Source: Pratylenchus scribneri
Lineage: Eukaryota; Nematoda; Chromadorea; Rhabditida; Pratylenchidae
Assembly: GCA_030063045.1 (NCBI GenBank)
Contig: JAQSEB010000021.1
Location: 2,294,001 to 2,358,000, forward strand
Length of the DNA stretch: 64,000 nt
Reading direction: 5' to 3'
Shown one piece after another: positions 24,516-36,339 of the stretch. The notes under the pieces are model-generated. The model was not told the DNA's origin and did no database searches. It was given only the letters and a program-made list of their open reading frames with translations. Position 1 is the stretch's first letter. The number at the start of each line of letters is the position of its first letter. The translations under genes and the position numbers were made by a program.

Positions 24516-25343
24516 CTTTCCATCCAAATAGATGAAATGAAAAGAAGACATTAATTTAAATAGATAGAAAAGCATTTATTATTATTTTTTCAATCTTCTT
24601 CTTTTTATTCTTTTTGCATAGTCTGTTAACATTAAAAATATATTTTTTACATCATTTTTCTTTTAAAAATATTTTTTTTGAACAAACACAAAAACACAAA
24701 TGGAAATAAATTTTAGCTGGATATGTTTAAGAAAAAGTAATGGGATGACAATGAAAATGAATTCTTTAATTTATATGAAATTCATTTAAATTGGAATTAA
24801 TAAGAAAAATTTTATGTTCGCAAATCGCAATGAATATTTAATTAAATTCAATTTTCACAATAATAAAGTTTTCACTAGTCGATTACCTTTTAAATGCGTT
24901 AAATTTTCCTTTGAATAATGAAAAATTTTGAATATGTCTATGATTAAATTGAGTTTATGTGACAAACAACGAGAATAAAATGCACCTGCTAGTTTATTTA
25001 ATTTGCTCGATTCAAAGAATTTTTAATAAACATTTTTTAAGCAAATGTAAAAATGACAAAATATTAATTTACGTAAAAGATAATTGAATTTTTCCAAATT
25101 TTTTCTATTAAAAATTTGCATTTTTAATTTTCTGTCAAAGGCCGTAGACTTTAACAATCTATAAAATGAATGTAGAATTGGCCAAACATTTTTCGATAAA
25201 AATTGCAAATTTCTGATATAAAATATTTGAAAAATTCAAACTTTTATGGGCTAATTTATTGATGCATTCATTTAAAAATTATTCCAATATAATAAATAAT
25301 TACAAATCAATAAATTTTATTATTTTTCCGAACCACAAAATAA
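24516..25343. other. AT-rich intergenic region upstream of the chemoreceptor
   Basis: I see no gene or clear repeat here. The start codon of the chemoreceptor follows ACAAAATAA. Confidence 0.5.
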
Positions 25344-27887
25344 ATGGAAATGTTAATATTTCGTCATTCGGAATGGTCACAGTTGTATAATTGCTCGGAA
25401 TTCGATGTGGATTCGATTCCATTCGAACAAAGACATCAATTTGTGCCCGAGGCATATGCCTTGATTGCACTTTGCACAATTTATTATTTCCTCTATATTC
25501 CATGCATGATCTCAATTTGGAAACATATTCACGAAAATGTCTGCTACAAATTATTGTTCTACATTGGCATTTTCGATTTGGTCATCCTCTGGATATTGGG
25601 CTATGTTCATGCGGTTTTCAGCCTAAATGGCATTGTTTTCTGCAGCAGTCCTATTTTGAATTATTTCCTGGGTGTCTGCGTAACTGGTTGGTAAAATTCT
25701 TTGTTAATAATATAATAATACTTAAAATTTTAATCAGCGAAATTATTTTTATAAAGCTCTAAAAATCCATTAATATATTAAAATTTTATGGAAACAAATT
25801 GATTTAAAAGATACATTTAATTATACAATTTGTAGAATTAAACACCTATTAAAAAAGTTTTATAGAATAACCGTTTTCAAATAATGGCTATAGAACCTCG
25901 TTAGGTAATTTAATTAAAATTAAACTAATTTTCAGCTTTTTGGAATGCCGAAAGTATTGCCGATCTGTCGTATTCACATTTGGCTCTCATTTTGCACATT
26001 ATACGCAATTTGCCGCGTCACTTTTTGGATGCCGGGGTTTTTTTCCAGCATCATTTTTGCTTGGTGCACTGATCCATTCATTGGATATCGGCCCTATTCG
26101 AATGAGAAATTTCCCGTCACATTCCATGTTTTCCATAATGGAGCCCTCCTCATTTTGTCCCCTCTCTTTTATGGCGTTTTTATCATTGGAATGTGCATCA
26201 AAACTCGTTCATTTGGTTGGGCCAAACCATTTCGGGTCCACAAAAAAAGGTCAGGAGGAAAATTATTTTTTATTTTCTTCAATTTTAATTTAATTTTTTA
26301 AAGGCATTTTTGCAAGTATTTTTAATTTCCGTCATTAATTTCATCGCTGCCGCCATCTATATGGTCGGTTATTATATTACACCACCACAATGGCTAATTA
26401 CTATGGCCCAATTTGCATGGTATCATTTTTTTAAAAAATTTAAATCTGACTTATGAAGGGTGCTAATAAGTCGGTCGTTCAAATGCTAATTTAATTAATT
26501 TTTTTCCTTTTAATTTTAATTATAATTATAACAAAGAATTTGATCCAGATTAAAAAAGTGCATTAAAAAGCCAAAAAAAATTTTTTCTAGGTGAAAAACG
26601 CAAAAAAAAAAATTCGGAAAGGAAACGCAAAATATTTGGAAAAATTAAAAACACAAATTGTTTATGTTTATCCAAAAATATTTTTTAAAACAAAAACACA
26701 AAATTTTTGGAAGGACAAAAACACAAAATGTTTTGAATTTGGTTGAACAAAAACATGAAATGTTTAATGACCAAAAACAAAATGTTTGGAAGAATAAAAA
26801 AATAAAATATTTGGAATTTGGATGAACAAAAACACAAAATGTTTGGAAGAACAAAAACATAAAAAGTTTGGAATTTGGATGAACAAAAACACAAAATGTT
26901 TGGATGAATAAAAACACAAAAAGTTTGGAAGAACAAAAATATAAAATGTTTGGAATTTGGATGAACAAAAACACAAAATGTTTGGAAGAACAAAAACATA
27001 AAATGTTTGAAATTTGGATGAACAAAAACACAAAATGTTTAATGACCAAAAACACAAAATGTTTGGAAGAACAAAAACATAAAATGTTTGGAATTTGGAT
27101 GAACAAAAACGCAAAATGTTTGGAAGAAAAAAAAAACAAAATGTTTTAAATTTGGATGAACAAAAACACAAAATGTTTGGAAGAACAAAAACATAAAAGG
27201 TTTGGAATTTGGATGAGCAAAAACACAAAATGTTTAATGACCAAAAACACAAAATGTTAGGAAGAACAAAAACATAAAATGTTTGGAATTTTGATGAACA
27301 AAAACACAAAATGTTTGGAAGAATATAAACACAAAATGTTTGGAACAACAAAAACATAAAATGTTTGGAATTTTGATGAACAAAAACACAAAATGTTTAA
27401 TGACCAAAAACACAAAATGTTTGGAAGAACAAAAATACAAAATGTTTGGAATTTGGATAAACAAAAACACAAAATGTTTGGATGAACAAAAACACAAAAT
27501 GTTTGGATGAACAAAAACACAAAAATGTTTGGATGAACAAAAACACAAAATGTTTGGATGAACAAAAACACAAAAATTTTTTATGAACAAAAACACAAAA
27601 ATGTTTGGATGAATAAAAACACAAAATGTTTGGAAAAAACAAATTTACAAAATGTTTTGATATCTAAATTTAAATAATTTCTAAGGTTCCATGTTCATGG
27701 CTTTCCGCCCGTTATTTATTTGACTTTAAACAAAACAATCCGTCATGATTGCCAAATGATGTTTAAAAAAATATTTTGGCCCAAACATTTTCAAAATTTT
27801 AATGGGATCACAGTCATTGTCCAGCAGCAGCACCAGCAAAATAATTTACCCAAAAGGGGAGCTTCAAAATGTATGGCTAAAACATGA
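25344..27887 (+). pseudogene. Srt-type seven-transmembrane chemoreceptor with a probable frameshift
   Basis: Exons 25344-25686, 25936-26235 (or 26249), 26304-26419 and 27686-27887. Exon 1 has the Srt opening WSQLYNCSEF and two membrane helices (ALIALCTIYYFLYIPCM and KLLFYIGIFDLVILWILGY). Exon 2 begins in the frame FWNAESIADL, but the later helix LLILSPLFYGVFIIG is in another frame, so the frame changes near the five-T run at 26022-26026. Exon 3 gives VFLISVINFIAAAIYMVGYY, and the last exon gives HGFPPVIYLTLNKTIR, the conserved Srt end, with a perfect phase match across a 1.27-kb intron filled with satellite. These receptors are predicted to sit in sensory neuron cilia. The break may be a real mutation or an assembly error in a homopolymer; the A7 run at 26242 is a second weak point. 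Confidence 0.8.
26640..27655. repeat. tandem repeat AAACACAAAATGTTTGGA inside the chemoreceptor intron
   Basis: Units of AAACACAAAATGTTTGGA joined by AGAACAAAAACATAAAATG, ATTTGGATGAACAAA or ATGACCAAAA form about 20 longer blocks of roughly 55 bases. Long minus-strand reading frames here are repeat artefacts. The complement (TCCAAACATTTTGTGTTT) is close to the unit of the array at 22740. Confidence 0.95.
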
Positions 27888-27911
27888 AAAATGTGCCAAT
27901 AAATGATGAAA

Positions 27912-28314
27912 AATATTTCGGGACAGAACGTTTGAGCGCCGCACGTTTGAGCGCCAGCGATTTTGACAAGTCATAACTCAGCAAAGAAGAAACCATTTGA
28001 GGCAATCTTGGTATCATTGGATAGAGCTATTTAAGCTCTATTGAATAGTGGATAAAGTTTTTTGATAAATGAAAATTTTAGTGACTTGAAGTCGAAAAAG
28101 TGAATAAAAGTCAGTTTTTCTTATTTAGAAGCTTGTAATTAAGAGGATATTTAACTTTTCATAAATTGTTATATGTCATTTAATAGAGTTTGATTAGCTC
28201 TATCCAATGATACCAAGATTGTCTCAAAAGGTTTCTTTTTCGCTGAATTATGACTCGTCAAAATCGCTGGCGCTCAAACGTGCGGCGCTCAAACATTACC
28301 GACCGAAAATATTT
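27912..28314. repeat. 400-bp foldback element, GCGCTCAAACGT family
   Basis: The arms of about 130 bases pair almost fully: CGTTTGAGCGCCGCACGTTT, GAGCGCCAGCGATTTTGAC and ATACCAAGATTG-type segments face their complements. AAAATATTTCGG stands at the left end and CCGAAAATATTTT at the right. It begins about 25 bases after the chemoreceptor stop codon. Confidence 0.85.
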
Positions 28315-28784
28315 TGTATAAGTAATTTTTTCTATCTCTTCTCTACCTTCATAGATTTTAAAAATAAAAGATATAGTTTGGCGTGAATTAAATTTAATAA
28401 GTTCTATCTTCCTTTATTTTATGTTCTACTATGTCAGATATTTTTAATAAATTTTTTAAAAATATTGAATCTCATTTATAAAATGTATTTACATAATTTT
28501 TTATTATTTTTCTATATTTTATTTATATATATTTCTTCTATTTATTCCACCAAATTTAGTTCTATCTTAACAGATTGATTCTCTCAGTAGTTTATGTTGT
28601 AGTTTATTTTAATCTTGTATTAAATAATGCATGTGTAAAAATAAAAATTCATTTTCATTTATTTTTGACTTGTTTTTTTTTAAAATATTTTTTCAGCTTT
28701 TGTATTAAAGTTTTAATTAAACAATTAATTTATTCCAGGTATATTTTTTACCCACGGCGGAATTATTTTACTCTTTTAAATCAA

Positions 28785-29360
28785 ACTTTAAATAAATTAG
28801 AATTATCTCAAATTTCAAAATTATTTGCCAAATAAAATTATATTTAATTTTTTTATTTTCTAAATTTTTCTTTTTTCTTTTTGTTTATTTTCTTCTTCCA
28901 ATATCCCAATTTTTATTGAAAATAAACAAATTTAAAATACATCACACTTCACAGATCGTACATCGTACAGTCAATATTATAAAATTGTGGTTTGTATTTT
29001 TGTATTAATTTCCGTAAATTAATTGGATGATTTCCTCACGCCACGTAGCGAAATGGCCGATTTTTAAAAGAAAACCCCCACTTTCTGGGGGCACTTTCTC
29101 TCATTCAATTTTGTAATTTGGTTCCGCAGGTGGAATGTCCTTATAATGAATGAAAAATTTCTCATTCATTGCCGCAGGGCATTTCCATGAATTCCTCTCC
29201 CCCGCCAAATGAACTTTTTGGGAGCAATTGTAGCCGGCAGTTATAAGCATTATTAAATGGAAGGAAAAGATGTAAAATTAGGTAAACCAGAGGGAATTTA
29301 CGCTTGATGTATGGTTATTGACCATTTGCCATTGCAAAAGTATCAAAATGAATTGCTATA
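28785..29360 (-). pseudogene. duplicated segment with a possible cysteine-containing exon, copy 2
   Basis: Second copy of 17090-17650. The minus-strand frame AGYNCSQKVHLAGERNSWKC is preserved exactly, but it meets TGA right after NYKIE, where the other copy continues. It also has small insertions (CTGGGGGCA). Upstream 28315-28784 is AT-rich with no gene seen. Confidence 0.35.
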
Positions 29361-29912
29361 TGTATGAATGAACTTTAAAAAATTGTATTTTGTTTTTCCG
29401 TCTTTCTAAGAATTTTAAAATTATTTTTTTTTAAATTCATGGAGCTCAAAATCCGAAATAATTAAATTTAAAAAAAAATTGGAATTTCAAAGTAATTAAA
29501 TAAATTCAAATTAGAAAATTTTAAAATAATTAAAAACAATTAGGAAATTACATTTTAATAAAATTAAAAAAATAATTTAAATTTCAATTTAAATATATTA
29601 AAATTTCACCGGAATCAGATTTAAAATTTTGAAAATTAATAATTTTTTTTAAATTTATTAAAATTAAAAATAATGAAATTTCAAAGTATTAATTTAATTT
29701 AAAAAAAAATAAATTCTGGGATTTGAATCATTTATCTTACTATTTTTCAATGCCAAAAAAAAAGAATTTATTGAAAAACTTTTATGCATTATTATCAAAA
29801 AATTGATTGATAAAATGTAATCCAACTTAATTGCTTTTCAATTAAATATCCAATATCATAAATATTTGTTTCTCGATTCTACCATTATCATTCATATCAT
29901 CCTCATTTCTCA
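29361..29912. other. AT-rich spacer
   Basis: Nothing but AT-rich sequence with short ATTTAAATTTT-like runs is seen; it is the 3' flank of the galectin gene. Confidence 0.5.
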
Positions 29913-32840
29913 TCAATTGCTGACTTCAACGCCGGTGATCTCGATTTCACCATCAATGCGCACAAATTTGTAGTCATTGTTTGTGTCTTCCACCCGATGC
30001 GAAAATGAACAATAGTGTTCACCGTTGATAAACACCTTTTTAAAAAAGATGAATTTTAAATGAATTAAAAATTTTATGTTATCAAAATTTAAAGGCTGGC
30101 GGAATATGAAACATTATTATTTATTTGGTTATTTTTTTTTTAAAAATGCAGACTAAAAAATGTGGGCATTTTTCCTAAATTGTGAGCTTACAAATTGAAT
30201 GTTGACCTATTGATATTATTTACTTTTATACACTTTTTGTCAAAAATGAAGGGTCCCACCCCTCTATGAATCGATCATTAGGAATGAGGTGTGGGAATAA
30301 GATTCGATCAAAATTATCTAAAATATTTTAAATCTTATCCCTATAGTGGTTTACTTCACTTTCTTGATTGGCAAAAAGTGGGTAAAAGCATTTAAATTCC
30401 GGGTTCTGGTTCTGGCATATTTTACCAAACTTAATATTATGGATTAAAATGGTTGCCAAATTTCTGCTTATTATATTGTAATACTCCCAGCAGGAAAATT
30501 CATATGAATAAAATATAATTTAAAATAAATTAAAATTGTCTGAGAATTTTTAATTTTTGACCTAAAAAAATTTTCAAAAATTCATTAAAATATTAACCAA
30601 AATTTAATTTTTTTTCTTTTTATTATTCACCTGAATGGAATATGGTTGATTGTGGAGAGTGATGTCAACCGCTTCTCCCTTTTTCAGTGGGAATTGACCT
30701 TCACGTTCCTCCTCACCCCAAACACCACATTTCTGCGAGCCTCGGACAATCTAATGGAAAATGAGGATTTAATTAGCGACGGAAATGCCAAAACCTTTTT
30801 CTCGCTGAAGCGTGGATTCAAATGAAAAAGCCAGTCCCCGTTGGCTCCAACAAAATTGACGCTAAAATCTCCCTTTGGAATGCCGTAAACAAAGACGCGC
30901 TGGCCTTAAAAATGTTGAATTATTTTAAGTATTAATGCAAAATTTCATAATAAAAATGTGGTAATTAATCAATTTTAATCTATTTTATTAATTTGGTTTT
31001 ACTGAGTTCAATTTTTAATTTTCGATAGGACATATTATAGAAAAAATTGGCTCTCATAGCTGCATTTTTTTGCCATTGTTCAACAAATTAATTATTAATT
31101 TTTGTAATTTATACAATTACCATTCTATATCCCAAAATGTCATCTATGATTTTGATTCCAGTTATTTTAGATTTTTCTTTGTATATTTTTGAAAAAATTA
31201 GATGTCATATTAAAGTAAAAAATCCGATTTTTTGAGGAAAAATCGCTGACTTTACAGATTAAAAATGAAAAATATTTTCAAAGGAAATTTTTGAGTTTTT
31301 GAAACACAGTTTTCTTCTTGCTGAATAAGTTGTTTCATTGTTTTTGAGGAATTAATTTTCCGGTTTCATTAAATTTACTTCGCCCTAAAATGCCCACCAT
31401 TTTTCAAGGAAGTCCCATGGAATGTCGCTTGAAATGGAATGTCAAAATATCGACCGCCCCAATGGACGCCGGTGAGTGTGACATCGCCAATCACTTGCAA
31501 ATGATCAATTTTCGTGTAGAAAATGCGATGTTTGAAATCGGCCAAATGTTGTTGATTGGCCAAAATTTCAAAGCGTTCCTCATGGACACGAATGCGGATG
31601 TCGAATGGTTGCCCTTTTTGGAATGGATTCGAATGACGATCTTCCTTTTCCCATTCGCCTGACTTTAATTTAAAAAATCGATTTTATAAGGAGATTAATG
31701 TCGTCTGAGAAAAGGGAAAATTGAAATTTCTAATTAGAATCAACCCAAATCAGTACACTGTATATCGGAAAATTTGATAAAAACAAATAATGCCAATCCC
31801 AAAAAATGTCAATAAAGAGTTTTTGATTTCTAATAAATCAGAAACCGGTTTTAGACTCTACAAACCTTATATCAATTTATAGATCTCATCGAGACTCATC
31901 GAATGCCGAATAGTATATAATTTTTCATGATTTTGACCCAAAATTAAAGAGTTCAAAACCAAAAACTGGAAAAATGGTTTAAACGGTTTTATAACCATTA
32001 ATTTTGGGCCATAAAATGACAAATTATATATCATTTGATGCTGAGTCTCGATGAGATTTACAAATTGGTATAAGGTTTGTAGGGTCTAAAACCGGTTTCT
32101 GATTTATTAGAAGTCAAAAACTCTTTATTGGCATTTTTGGGATTGGCATTTTTTGAATCAGCGGAAAATTTATAGTTATTTAAGTCTGCTCTCATATTTG
32201 GATGACTAAATTTTAGGGTTCTAACTCTAAATTTCTCTAATGGTGGATTATTTTAGATTGAACGGTGAAGTCTATTACTTATCGATTATCAGATACTCAT
32301 CAGATTTTGAATAAAAAAACTAAAAATAATTTCCCTAAATATGTCATTACTAATGTTAACCTTATAAATTGTTTTCTTAGGATTCCTTTTAAAATCATCT
32401 TATTAGGACTTTATTTATTATGGAAATCACAATAAACACTTTAGTCGATTTTAAAAATATGACAGGTGACAGCTAATATGATAAATCTTGATTTTTAAAA
32501 AACTTGAAATGGAAGGCCATATTTTTTTTTTGGTAATTAGAATATATAATTTTATGAATTAATCTAGATAGCCAAAAAAATCGAAAATTCCCAGAAAAAA
32601 CCGCCAACTTACATTGAATGAATTCAGCACAATTTTGCCCTCATCAAATCGCACACTGACATGCAAAGGCACTGAGCCCATATGGGGGTTTATTTCGGTG
32701 CAATCATTCAACAAATTAATCTCGAAACGAGTGGCATCCGCTAAAACATTTCCATGGACAGTCAGTGTTTGTCCCGGTTTCAATTCGGTCAAAAGACGCG
32801 ATGTATATGGCACTGGCACTGGCCGATCTTGCGGATGACT
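29913..32840 (-). CDS. tandem-repeat galectin (two carbohydrate-recognition domains), N-terminal exon missing
   Basis: Minus-strand exons 32840-32613, 31662-31398, 30904-30795, 30750-30631 and 30035-29913 join in phase to 281 residues and a TGA. The first domain runs from PVPYTSRLLTELKPGQTLTV to VHWGGRYFDIPF; the second from NGQRVFVYGIPKGDFSVNF to EIEITGVEV. Galectins bind beta-galactosides and are exported without a signal peptide; two-domain forms like nematode LEC-1 are typical. Domain 2 keeps HLNPRF, W and EEER of the sugar site but has IVRGS where IVRNS is usual. Domain 1 has HVSVRF instead of HFNPRF, which probably changes or weakens its binding. The first exon starts SHPQDRP after TTTCAG and has no Met; the start exon should lie between 32843 and 34420. 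One weak candidate (MRGRSRKKKGNMR then GTAAAA) is near 33850. Two foldback elements lie in introns. Confidence 0.9.
30228..30400. repeat. foldback element in a galectin intron
   Basis: The arms pair imperfectly: ACACTTTTTGTCAAAAATGA and AAGTGAAGTAAACC-like segments, with AATAAGATTCGATC in the middle. It is loosely related to the elements at 1209, 1670 and 49860. Confidence 0.45.
31795..32157. repeat. foldback element, GAGACGCATCGA family, copy 4
   Basis: The ends are TGCCAATCCCAAAAAATG and its complement, then AGTTTTTGATTTCTAATAAA, AACCGGTTTTAGAC and ATCTCATCGAGACTCATCG with matching right arms. It lies in the intron between galectin exons at 31662 and 32613. Confidence 0.85.
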
Positions 32841-34422
32841 CTGAAATTGGGCAGTGAGGATAAATAAAATTAGTTTTTTTTTTCTCAGATTTTAATAAAT
32901 TTTAATAATTTTTTTTTAATGATTTTTCCTTAGGTCTAGGCCCCCAGGGCAAATTGTTTCCTCGATATAAATATGTATAATATTTATTTATCCATGTAAA
33001 TATAATAAAATTTTGATAACATTAATCATAATATATATTTATTATTATTAAATAAAATAATAAATATATCACTGATATTTTTAAAATTGCTTCGGAAAAA
33101 AATGTGTATTCATTCACGCCAAAATCCCAATAACCCAATAAAGCTATTTTTGATTTTCTTCTTTTTCTCTATACCAGGAAAGCTTATTAAGCCCTAAAGT
33201 AACCTTTTTAAATGTTTTAAATTTAGGTGGTTGGGTTAACAAAAATTAAAAACCCTAAAATAATCTTTTCCGTGTTGGAAATTTAGATGGGATTTTTGGG
33301 TTAACAGAAATTAAAAGCCTTAAAGTAACCTTTTTAAATTTTTAAATTTAGGTAGGATTTTTAGGTTAACAAAAATTAAAGCCCTAAAGAGTAATCTTTT
33401 ATTGGAAATTAAGGTACGAATTTTTTTGGTTGACAAAAATTATTAGCCCTTAACCTTTTTCATGTTGGAAATTTAGGTGGGATTTTTTATGTTAAAAAAA
33501 ATTAAAAGCTCTAAAGTAACCTTTTGTTGGGTTTTTTGGTTGACGAAAATTCCTAAAAATAATACAATTTGCCCTAAGGCATATGTACAATTTGGGTTTA
33601 AATTTAAAAAATCAAACCATTTTTTCTCCGAGTTTCTACGAATTGATTTTTATTATTATTTTTGAAGAATTTGGGGGCAATTGGAATGAAAAAGATGCGA
33701 ATGGGAATGTGGGATTAGGATGTATGGAAAAAGTGGTCTCTTTCACTTTTTAGTGGTTGCGGAGACCAACGACTAAAATTCGCTAGTGGAGGCCAAAAAC
33801 TCAGAGATAGAGGCAAATGTGGCCCATTCATTTCATCCTTTTACCCTCATATTCCCTTTCTTTTTACGACTTCGGCCTCTCATCGCTGGGCTGAAAATCG
33901 TAAACAATTTTGTTTTTGTTTGTTTAGTTTTCCCCAATTCTTCTATTTCCATTGAAATTATTTGAATTGATCGAAAAAATGGATGAAATAATTTTCATTT
34001 TCAGCAAAAATTATAACAAAAAATTGGCTAAAAATTTTAAAAAACGAAATTAGATATTAATAAAAAAAATGTTTATTATATTATTTTCAATACAAAATAT
34101 ACAGTATATTTTTTGAACAATTTTAGGCTACAAATTATGAGTCTAATACGAGAAAAAAATTTTCCATAAAATTTAATTAAAAAAGAGCGCTTCTATATAT
34201 TAATATTATATATTGAATTTCAAAATAAATTAATTGTGAAAATTATAAATTTAATCCTTTCATAAATCACAAAATTAATATAATAAAACATATAATAATA
34301 CAATGATGATAATTAGGTGTAATAAAATTTGGAGGTAATTGGAATAAATGGAAATAAATGGAGATTGGAGATCAAATAAAATTATAAATCCATATTGGAA
34401 CATATATGTTTTTTTTCTTTGA
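32841..34422. other. region upstream of the galectin exons, with 60-70-bp imperfect repeats
   Basis: At 33180-33560 about six degenerate units contain GCCCTAAAGTAACCTTTTT, GGAAATTTAGGTGG and GGTTAACAAAAATTAAA. The missing galectin start exon is expected in this interval. I see no other gene. Confidence 0.55.
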
Positions 34423-35623
34423 CTATTCTCGAGTACGAATATGACGAATTGGATGGGTATGTTGGTTACGATAGAACACTTTCAGCTTCCCATTTGAGCC
34501 TGTAATAAAAAGGAAGGGAATGAATTTAGAAATTTTTTCATATTTTTGGTCGATAAACCAGTTTAAATACTAGTTTAAACTATTTACTTAATTCACTTAA
34601 AAACTTGGAATAATTTGTAATAATTAAAAGAGTTTTTTGCTAAATTAATCAATTTGAAAATAATAAATAATATTTAAAAAATTATTTAATTTCCATACCT
34701 TGAATGCATAGCATCAAATAGGGGCAATTGTCACGAGCTTTGGCATTCCGAGTGCAAGCATACCGTACACCATAGCCAACATGGCGATTCTTCGAGACTT
34801 GATGCCCTCGACGGAATTCGTCAAATTCTTGATCGTTTTTGACGGTTTTCAAAAATTTCCATGTAATTCCGCAGCGTGTCAAATATGGTTTCTCTTCATC
34901 TTTTTCGTTCTCTTGTTCGTCCTCATTGCCTTTGGTAATTTGAAAAATTTTATTGGAATTGACGGAAGAAGATCTGAATAAATTTTACAAGTTAATTGAA
35001 TTATGAAGATCCAAAATTTGGTTAATTAATTAAAAAATCATTTAATAAATATTTTCCAGAATAATTTTTAAATTTCTTAAAAATTTATTCTTGTAAAACA
35101 AATTTTATGCTCTAAAAATTGTCCGATTCATTTTGTAAGAAAACGCCAAATAATAAAATAAATATTTGTGAGAAAAATTTTTTTTAATTGCCCAAAATTA
35201 TTTCAAAAAATATTTAATAATAATAAAAAGGAATCTCTACCTTAAAAATTCTTCCAAAGCCGGTGTTTTTTGCTCAACCTCCATTAAATGCCGTTGTTGT
35301 TGTTGTCGTTCTTTGGCAATTGCCATTTGGATGGCAGTTTTTTCCGTACATTTTGCCTGTTCCAATGCATTTTCGGATGCCATCAATTCATTCAATTGAT
35401 TCAATGCAATACGAATCATTAAATTATTGAAGAATTGTTTAGGCGTAATATTTTCGAGCAATGAAAAAGAAGAAGCAATTGTGGAAGATGTCGGCGGAGA
35501 AAATGAATTGTTGGAAAAATTTTGATAATTTGATTCCAACTGTTGTTGATTAGTAAATTTTGATAGGGAAGAATTGGCAAGGATAGGAGTCAATAAAATG
35601 GGTTGATGGATATAGGTATTCAT
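34423..35623 (-). CDS. FLYWCH/WRKY-GCM1-like zinc-finger protein
   Basis: Minus-strand exons 35623-35241, 34973-34699 and 34499-34423 join with matched phases to 244 residues. The first exon is Gln/Asn/Ser-rich and then forms a charged helix (LEQAKCTEKTAIQMAIAKER, then QQQQRHLMEVEQ), a likely coiled coil. After an acidic linker (EDEQENEKDEE) comes a C-terminal domain with GITWKFLKTV, HVGYGVRYACTRN, NCPYLML and VFYRNQHTHPI. A cysteine pair followed by HTH is the zinc-binding layout of FLYWCH and WRKY-GCM1 DNA-binding domains; in nematodes such proteins act as nuclear regulators. This family placement is by motif only. The start ATG 35623 is 18 bases after a TTTGCAG acceptor at 35642, which fits spliced-leader addition. 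Confidence 0.75.
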
Positions 35624-35641
35624 TTCGATGAATAAAAATTT

Positions 35642-35648
35642 CTGCAAA
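35642..35648 (-). promoter_or_regulatory. probable trans-splice acceptor of the zinc-finger gene
   Basis: Minus strand reads AAAATTTGCAG just before the start codon, with no good upstream exon visible. That is the usual position for a spliced-leader acceptor in nematodes. A 5' leader intron is the alternative. Confidence 0.4.
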
Positions 35649-35809
35649 TTTTAAGCAAATTTAATTTTAGAAAGAAAAAGAAATTAATAAATTTAATTAA
35701 TATTAACTTAGCGGCTAATTAAAATTAGGAAAAAATTATGAAATTAATCAAAATATTTTAATAAAAATTTGGAAAAACTATTGAGAATAAAGAATGAGAA
35801 ACTGGAAAA

Positions 35810-36225
35810 ATCAGAATTCTTTCCGGAATGAAAATCAGAATACATTCCGGAATGAAAATCAGAATTCATTCCGGAATGAAAATCAGAATTCTTTCCGGAA
35901 TCAAAATCAGAATTCTTTCCGGAATGAAAATTAGAATTCTTTCCGGAATGAAAATCAGAATTCTTTCCGGAATGAAATCAGAAATCTTTCCGGAATGAAA
36001 ATCAGAATTCATTCCGGAATGAAAATCACAATTCATTCCGGAATGAAAATCAGAATTCTTTCCGGAATGAAAATCAGAATTCATTCCGGAATGAAAATCA
36101 GAATTCATTCCGGAATGAAAATCAGAATTCTTTCCGGAATGAAATCAGAAATCTTTCCGGAATGAAAATCAGAATTCATTCCGGAATGAAAATCACAATT
36201 CTTTCTAGAATGAAAATCAGAACTG
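35810..36225. repeat. 24-bp tandem repeat, TTCCGGAATGAAAATCAGAA, array 1
   Basis: About 17 units of TTCCGGAATGAAAATCAGAA plus TTCT or TTCA. The unit contains the palindromes TTCCGGAA and GAATTC. Because 24 is a multiple of three, several frames stay open; they are artefacts. Confidence 0.95.
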
Positions 36226-36339
36226 ATTCCAGATTTAAAATAAGAATATTGGTAAATATTATGGGCATTTAATATTTTACTTATTTTCTAAGTAAATAAA
36301 TGAAACATTTTTAGTTTCATTTCAGATGTTTATATAAAA

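Noticed and set aside
26645..27642. Several long minus-strand frames rich in Phe, Cys and Ile (up to 197 codons)
   Set aside because: They are translations of the AAACACAAAATGTTTGGA tandem repeat in the chemoreceptor intron; many overlap in different frames with no ATG context or splice support.
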